Part shown: piece after piece, positions 58,665 to 64,000 of the stretch
Position numbering within the stretch: the stretch's first letter is position 1
Layout of the letters: each line of letters starts with the position of its first letter
Assembly (NCBI GenBank): GCA_028023455.1
Contig: JAQFVV010000022.1
Location: 7,955,100-8,019,099, forward strand
Direction: 5' to 3'
From: Epiperipatus broadwayi
Lineage: Eukaryota > Onychophora > Udeonychophora > Euonychophora > Peripatidae
DNA: 64,000 nt
Translations under genes and position numbers: made by a program
The notes under the pieces: generated by a model
The model's input: only the letters and a program-made list of their open reading frames with translations
Told to the model about the DNA's origin: nothing
Database searches by the model: none

Positions 58665-60674
58665 CTAGCAGATAAAAATTAATTAAAGCAGAATAATAAT
58701 ACTGGTAGAATAATAATCATTGGCAGGATCAAGATAGAATCTTAATAATGAATGCAGAATAATGACTGAAAAATAAAATATCAAACTATAGAATAAATAT
58801 GAATGTAATTTTCAGCACTATTTATATGGTTCGGAGCGACCCTATCAGTAAATTTGGATCGACTATTGTCATTTGAATCCTGATTTATTGGTTATAGATA
58901 ACTCCATTACTTTTGCTAAGGTCTGAGTTTATTTGTCCAAACCCTATTTGAAAGCTCATATTTTTGATCCAGAATAACAGTCTTTTTAATGAAATTATTG
59001 TAATTATTTATCTCCTAAAATTAAATCTAGTAATCTGTTTAGCTTCATTTTAATTACTTTTTTTAGAATGTCATTTCCACTCTTTTTTTTTAAAACTACT
59101 TTTAAGTTAAATTTAGAATCTATTATCCTTTTAAATTTAAGAAAATATTTTGCCTTTTAACACATATATCTTTATAATTAATTATACCATATACATTTAT
59201 CTGTGCATTTCTAATAGATATTTAATTTTTATTTATAAAAATTTATTAAACTTTTGAACTTAAATTTTGTTCATAATTTTTTTTATACTCAAACATGAAA
59301 TACATATATGTGCGCATATATATAACTTCAGTAGATTAGTTTAAGAATATAAATAATAATAGTTATTTATCTAGCACCACTGCCAAACATAGCTCTTTAG
59401 TTATTACATTAAAATATCTCCATTAATTTCTTTGTTTACATCATAACTAATTCTTTAAAATATTTAATCCAACCTATACAGATTTCTGGGAAAAATGAAT
59501 TGTTTTATAGATATCAAGTGAAGATGTGATTCATCTAAGTTCTTAAAGTTAATAAAAATGTCTGAATTTAAACTCATATAAAAACTTCATTTAGAAATGA
59601 AAGAAAGCCTTTCTTTTTTTCTAAATAAACTAACTCCTCAATAGCTACAGCCAGTATGGAATATAGCAAAAAAAATCATATACCTTAGTATTCTAAAATG
59701 TTTTTAATTGGGCAGATGTCAAGCACAGTACTTTTCTAGGTATGTTCTGTATTTTGCAAAAATCAAATTAGTTTGAATTATGTTCACATGCTATGTTTTA
59801 TGCCTTTTTTTTTTTCAGGTTTAGTGGTATCTCATACCACTTGCAGTTTAAATGTAAAAAATATTTCTCAATTTTTTTTGTGATGTATGACCATTTCTTA
59901 ATTTTTTTTTTCAAATATTATAATACTTATTGAAAGCAAATTTATTTTATAATAAATTCCAATTAGAAGCTACTCTAGCAAATATAGTTTTATTTCTCCA
60001 TATTTTGTGTGATTTTATGGTTATATATTTGTAAATATTTATAAACAAATATTATAATACTTATTTTAAATAATACTTATAATAAAAATTAAATTTGGAA
60101 CCCTAATTATATCAGTACCAGATTCTGGTTGAAGTCTTTACCTTATCCTTTGCGGCTTAAAATAAAAACTAACAGTGGCTACTAGTACAAATAATTTAAC
60201 TTAGTGATGCCAATAATACTTGACAATTATCTAGTAACATCACTGCTAAACATATCTCTCTGATTATTATATAGAAATATCCTAACTCATTCCTTTGTTG
60301 ATGCAAGCACATATAGACATATTTAGGTTAAAATTTATAAAGTTTGTTTTAATTTATATGATCCTAAAATATCTGTTATTATTGAATATAAAAAGCATCA
60401 TATTTAATGCTAGTGATAATGGTATATTTAATGTTTAATATTTTTAAATTAAAAATATAACATATTTTAGTGTACTATAATTTGTGATATTTATGAGCTT
60501 GAAGAGAGTTTTTTTAAGATTTCTCCTATGAGTTTTGTATTGCCATAATTCACAATTCAGAAATGAAATGTTATGAACAAATCATCTTTTTTTTTATTCA
60601 CTATGAGTTCAATGGAAGTCACTTCAGTGCTTTAATTTATATATGCAGTGTTTGAATAAACTACTATTCCTCAT
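58665..60674. other. AT-rich non-coding DNA
   Basis: If the candidate exon is real, 58665 onward on the minus strand would be its preceding intron. GGTTCGGAGCGACC at about 58830 is an isolated GC-rich block, and the minus strand beside it reads TATAAATAG. No upstream exon seen. Confidence 0.4.
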
Positions 60675-60874
60675 GTTAAGTAATATTTATTAAGGCTGTA
60701 ACCTCAAAAACATTCGCTTGAAAATGCGAAGGTAGGGACCTCTACAGGTCTTAACCACAAATTTATGCTTCTTCCATAAAGTAAGCTTGTGGTTAAGACC
60801 TGTAGAGGTCCCTCCTTTGCATTTTCAAGTGCATATTTTTGAGGTTACAGCCTTAGTAAATATTACTTAATATA
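60675..60874. mobile_element. Family 5 foldback
   Basis: The left arm (60675-60765) and right arm (about 60781-60874) are inverted copies around a spacer of about 15 bases. The arms contain AGGCTGTAACCTCAAAAA and GACCTCTACAGGTCTTAACC. A long hairpin would form in RNA. Neither coding nor a hammerhead core was found. A lone copy lies at 50600-50695. Confidence 0.75.
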
Positions 60875-62037
60875 ATAATGTGCGTTTAAATAAATTTATA
60901 ATTATCCCATGTTAAATAAATGTGTTATATTTTTGTTAGAATCATAGAAACAAAAACTAAATATTATTTTAATATTTTCCATTTGCAGAAAATTTAAGAA
61001 GATAGTGATGAGTATCTGACAAAAATATGACAACACTTTCTAAGATGGTGAGAAAAATTATGGAATCTGTCTGGGTTTAAAAGAGGTCAAATTGAAGATA
61101 TGTGATTTGTTGATAGATTTGTATTTAAAACTTCTGAATTGTTTAAAGTTTTAAAATATTAAGAATGACAATTAAATTCACTAAAGTTAAGAGTCTTAAA
61201 TGTGATAAAACCAACTTTGGTGAAAAAAAGAAAAGAAAAGAATGTCAATGCTTATTGAGAAAGATCAGTGATCCTTATTAAGGATTCTAGCAGAAAATAA
61301 TCAAATACTCAAACACGTATATGGAAACTAATTTATATCAAAATAATCTATTATCAGCTTTACAAGTGTGATCCAAAATTGCTGTTTCAAAAACACTATT
61401 TTTGATGTAAATACTGTAATGCAAGAGTGAGTGAGAATATAATAACAGGACCACAAAAATTTGGAAGTTTATCAAGTGAACAAGTAGGTTGTTAGCAGTT
61501 TACCCAATCATTGGAAAGGGTTACACACACACACACATAAAATTCAATATTATATATATATTTGAAAAATAATGCCATTATATTATATTTTCAATTCAAT
61601 CTTTTTCACACTGAATTTTGCAAGATTAAATTCATTCAATAATGCAAACAATTCTAACACCTATTAAAAACAATAATGTTCCATTCCATTTATTCAAATC
61701 TTGTTTTCAGGATTATATGGATAATATTACATAACGCTATTAGTCTTCTTAATCCCCTAATCTCAATATTGTTGAGTTTATTGTAATCTGTTTTTGAACA
61801 ATGAATGAGAGATTGGTACCATTTACTAAACTCTTTCTGAATACTTAAAGCCTATTGTTTTTTCTAAATTGTATTCAAAGTTTATGTAACTTGCTTCACA
61901 TAAAATGCCAAGAGTTTTTAGTGCAAATGGTAATTAGAAGTGTTCTTATTTGTTTAATTTCTGGATGTGTGTTAAATATTCTCTTATTCTTCTCTTTCAC
62001 TTTCTTTGCACATCTTCATATATTCACACATATATAT
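60875..62037. other. AT-rich non-coding DNA
   Basis: A short CA run at 61524-61536. No gene supported; the 102-codon frame overlapping 61855-62163 runs into the foldback and is not convincing. Confidence 0.5.
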
Positions 62038-62111
62038 ATATTGTCTATAATACTTCTTTCATATACACTTCAATGCAAACAAATTTTTTTAAAAAAACTT
62101 CTTTATTTTCC

Positions 62112-62148
62112 TTACAGTTTCGACTGTCCAGCAGTCTTCATCAGAGCT
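62112..62148 (-). ncRNA. Hammerhead-like motif, family 3
   Basis: Minus strand: CTGATGA, an unpaired A, stem GACTG/CAGTC with loop CTGGA, and GAAAC, so the catalytic core and stem II are complete. Stem I is only about two pairs and stem III is AC/GU with a one-base loop, so self-cleavage is doubtful. Confidence 0.45.
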
Positions 62149-62403
62149 ACAATATTTAAATAATATAAATACATAACCATCACTTTACATATATATAAAA
62201 ATGCATATATGTATATCAAAAATACATATATATTCTCTACATACATATGTATATATAGATGTAGGTATGAAATTTATATATATGACTATGGGTGATGTGT
62301 ATATATGTATGTAAGGGATATATGTGTATTTTTGATATACATATGTGTATTTTATATATATATGTGAAGTGGTGGTTATGTATTTATATTATTCAAATAT
62401 TGT

Positions 62404-62442
62404 AGCTCTGATGAAGACTGCTGGTCAGTCAAAACTGTAAGG
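62404..62442 (+). ncRNA. Hammerhead-like motif, family 3 (GAAAC mutated)
   Basis: Plus-strand counterpart: CTGATGA at 62408-62414 and stem GACTG/CAGTC are present, but GAAAC has become AAAAC. Confidence 0.4.
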
Positions 62443-62512
62443 AAAATAAAGAAATTTTTTAAGAAAATTTGTTTGCATTGAAGTGTATATGAAAGAAGTA
62501 TTATAAGCAATA

Positions 62513-64000
62513 TAAAATAAATATTGGGTAATTACTGAGCTCAGTGAAAGAATAACGTTTGTAAACTAAAATATCTAATATCATTTTTATTAAGAAAAAA
62601 ATGAAACTAATTCCATAAATTTAAAATGAAACTACTAAGTCACTCAAATGACAAGAACTAAGCCAGTGATGCATTTTTTCATTGGAAGCTTCAAACTAAG
62701 TGGACTTCAATGTTTTAACTTACAAAAAAAATTAGTATATCAGAAAACTAGGTGTCACTTCTGTTGTTATTAAATAAAGACTATAAATGAAAAGTATTAG
62801 AAAGTTTCACATAAATACAATTGTAGACATTATTGAGAGCTTAGTGACATAATAATGAGTGCATCCTATTTAACATGTCCGCGATTCAAGGGTTCAGTCT
62901 GGGTAGAACTGTAAAAAACTTATCAGGCAGTGAGAATTTTTTTAAAAATACATTTTTTTAAAGTAATTATCTTACCATTCAATTGTTGGTTAATAAATGG
63001 ATATCTGCTAAAAGTCTGTTTGTCAAATAAATGTTGATACACTAAATATAAAATAAGAAACTCATTTGTGAAATAATCCAGCTTTAACTACTAATAAGAT
63101 AGATGTAATACACTTGCTATTATTAAACCAATGATTTCTTTATCTTTATGAACTGAATTCTTTTATTGACCATAATTAAACTTGATGATGATGGACAGAT
63201 GATTAGAAGAATTTCTTCAGATTAAAGGAACTATGTGTGTGCAACTTATACATGTGTTTGTGGCTAAAAAGGTGATAATCCAAGATATTTTAAGAAATAA
63301 AAAAAAATGTCACATTTTTGATTAATGGCCTGTTGTGGTGACTCTGGTTTGTGTTTATAAAATTTTGACTTTCTTAAGAATTAGAAGATTTTTTTTTAAC
63401 TATTTTTAAATCAAAACAGACCAGATAACATTTTAAAGAACTAATTTACTTTTAAAAATAATAACTTCATCATTTAGAAGTAATGACAAGAAAATCTTTC
63501 TTAATTAGAAGATAGAATTTCTGCTTAAAAGAGAAACTGTATTTCCTTCAGAGTGATTATGATAAATAAAAGATTTAGTTGGAAAAAAATCTTGAGATGT
63601 GGTGATTATCAAATACATTTTAATTAATAAGAATATGAATGTCATTTAAGCACACAAGATTACATTATGGCTAAAGTTTATGTCAAGGCAGTGATTATTG
63701 GTGTAAATAGCTATCTATGTTTACGATTAGGGTTCATACTCGGAACAAGTTTGTGATTTGTTTCAGATAATCCGAGACAATGCAGCTATTAATTTAGTAT
63801 TGGTCTGGTAAGGTCTATCTAACTATTTTTAGTTGGAGAATAAAAATTTCCAGATTAATTTCTATTTCGAGATTCTGATCTCTCTTTCTCTCATTGGAGG
63901 ATCATAAAAATGCTGTGTTCATGGATTATCTTTAATATTTATTCTCATAAATTTATTACAATTTAACTGTCTTTTTAAAAAATAGTTTTTATCTTTCCAT
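62513..64000. other. AT-rich non-coding DNA
   Basis: No gene, RNA or bounded repeat recognised to the window end. Confidence 0.5.

Larger units (their letters stand above)
62038..62512. mobile_element. Family 3 foldback with HHR-like motif in each arm
   Basis: The left arm (about 62045-62195) and right arm (about 62355-62512) are inverted copies: TTCAATGCAAACAAATTTTT on the left, its reverse complement on the right. The arms contain a CTGATGAAGACTGCTGG block. The centre is a TATATG-rich stretch of about 150 bases. The outer ends may include target duplication sequence, but boundaries cannot be separated from the arms. Confidence 0.7.

Noticed and set aside
60675-60874. Search for a hammerhead in the family 5 arms
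   Set aside because: No CUGANGA plus GAAA arrangement on either strand; the similarity is only in foldback form.

Overview
The window is AT-rich DNA from a eukaryote, almost certainly an invertebrate metazoan. The reasons are long A/T runs, triplet microsatellites, tRNA-derived SINEs, RTE-type LINE remnants, a Penelope-like GIY-YIG remnant, an LTR element, a hAT-like element and a 500-base run of N typical of a scaffold gap. There is no prokaryotic gene organisation. I cannot name the species or phylum. No complete host gene was found. The only host-like coding candidates are a possible terminal exon at 58434-58664 (minus) and a short open frame running into the gap at 6881-6923. Nearly all supportable content is mobile elements and their debris.

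The most striking content is a set of small repeats that carry hammerhead self-cleaving ribozyme (HHR) motifs: the core CUGANGA, stem II, GAAA, a very short stem III, and a stem I that closes back on itself. Family 1 (8.6, 9.9-10.6, 36.8, 45.1-45.9 and 55.9 kb) pairs the ribozyme with a 3' tRNA-like B-box segment. A 400-base tandem unit at 23.8-24.3 kb carries nearly the same ribozyme in otherwise different sequence. Family 2 (2.05-3.4, 27.8-28.1 and 37.3-37.7 kb) has a different ribozyme with a canonical GUC cleavage triplet. Weaker HHR-like vestiges lie at 21.8, 40.0 and 62.1-62.4 kb.

Many of these insertions, and some without a ribozyme, share one architecture: a 5'-truncated inverted copy joined to one or more direct copies. 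Five of the best cases are bounded by direct repeats of about 9-15 bases, so each mosaic looks like one integration event. Penelope-like retroelements insert in this way and are known to carry hammerheads. The foldback at 18.8-19.65 kb encodes the end of a Penelope-type GIY-YIG endonuclease in both arms, which makes such an element a plausible source of the mobilising enzyme.

Layout: 0-8.1 kb has a SINE, the family 2 array, a diverged direct duplication on either side of the gap, and a compound triplet microsatellite. 8.6-10.6 kb has family 1 copies and SINEs. 10.6-18.8 kb is mostly featureless. 18.8-24.35 kb has Penelope-like, foldback and HHR repeats. 27.3-29.6 kb has family 2 and an RTE remnant. 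31.7 kb has a long AAT microsatellite. 34.5-37.7 kb has an RTE tail, a foldback and HHR elements. 39-40.4 kb has a LINE-like scrap and an inverted repeat. 40.5-45.1 kb is an LTR retrotransposon with about 2-kb LTRs and a non-coding 0.6-kb interior. 45.1-46.8 kb has family 1 and RTE. 48.5 kb has a SINE with target duplication. 51.1-53.6 kb has the longest RTE remnant. 53.9-54.7 kb has a hAT-like element with an internal minisatellite. 55.7-62.5 kb has foldback mosaics and the exon candidate. All alignments and folds were done by eye.
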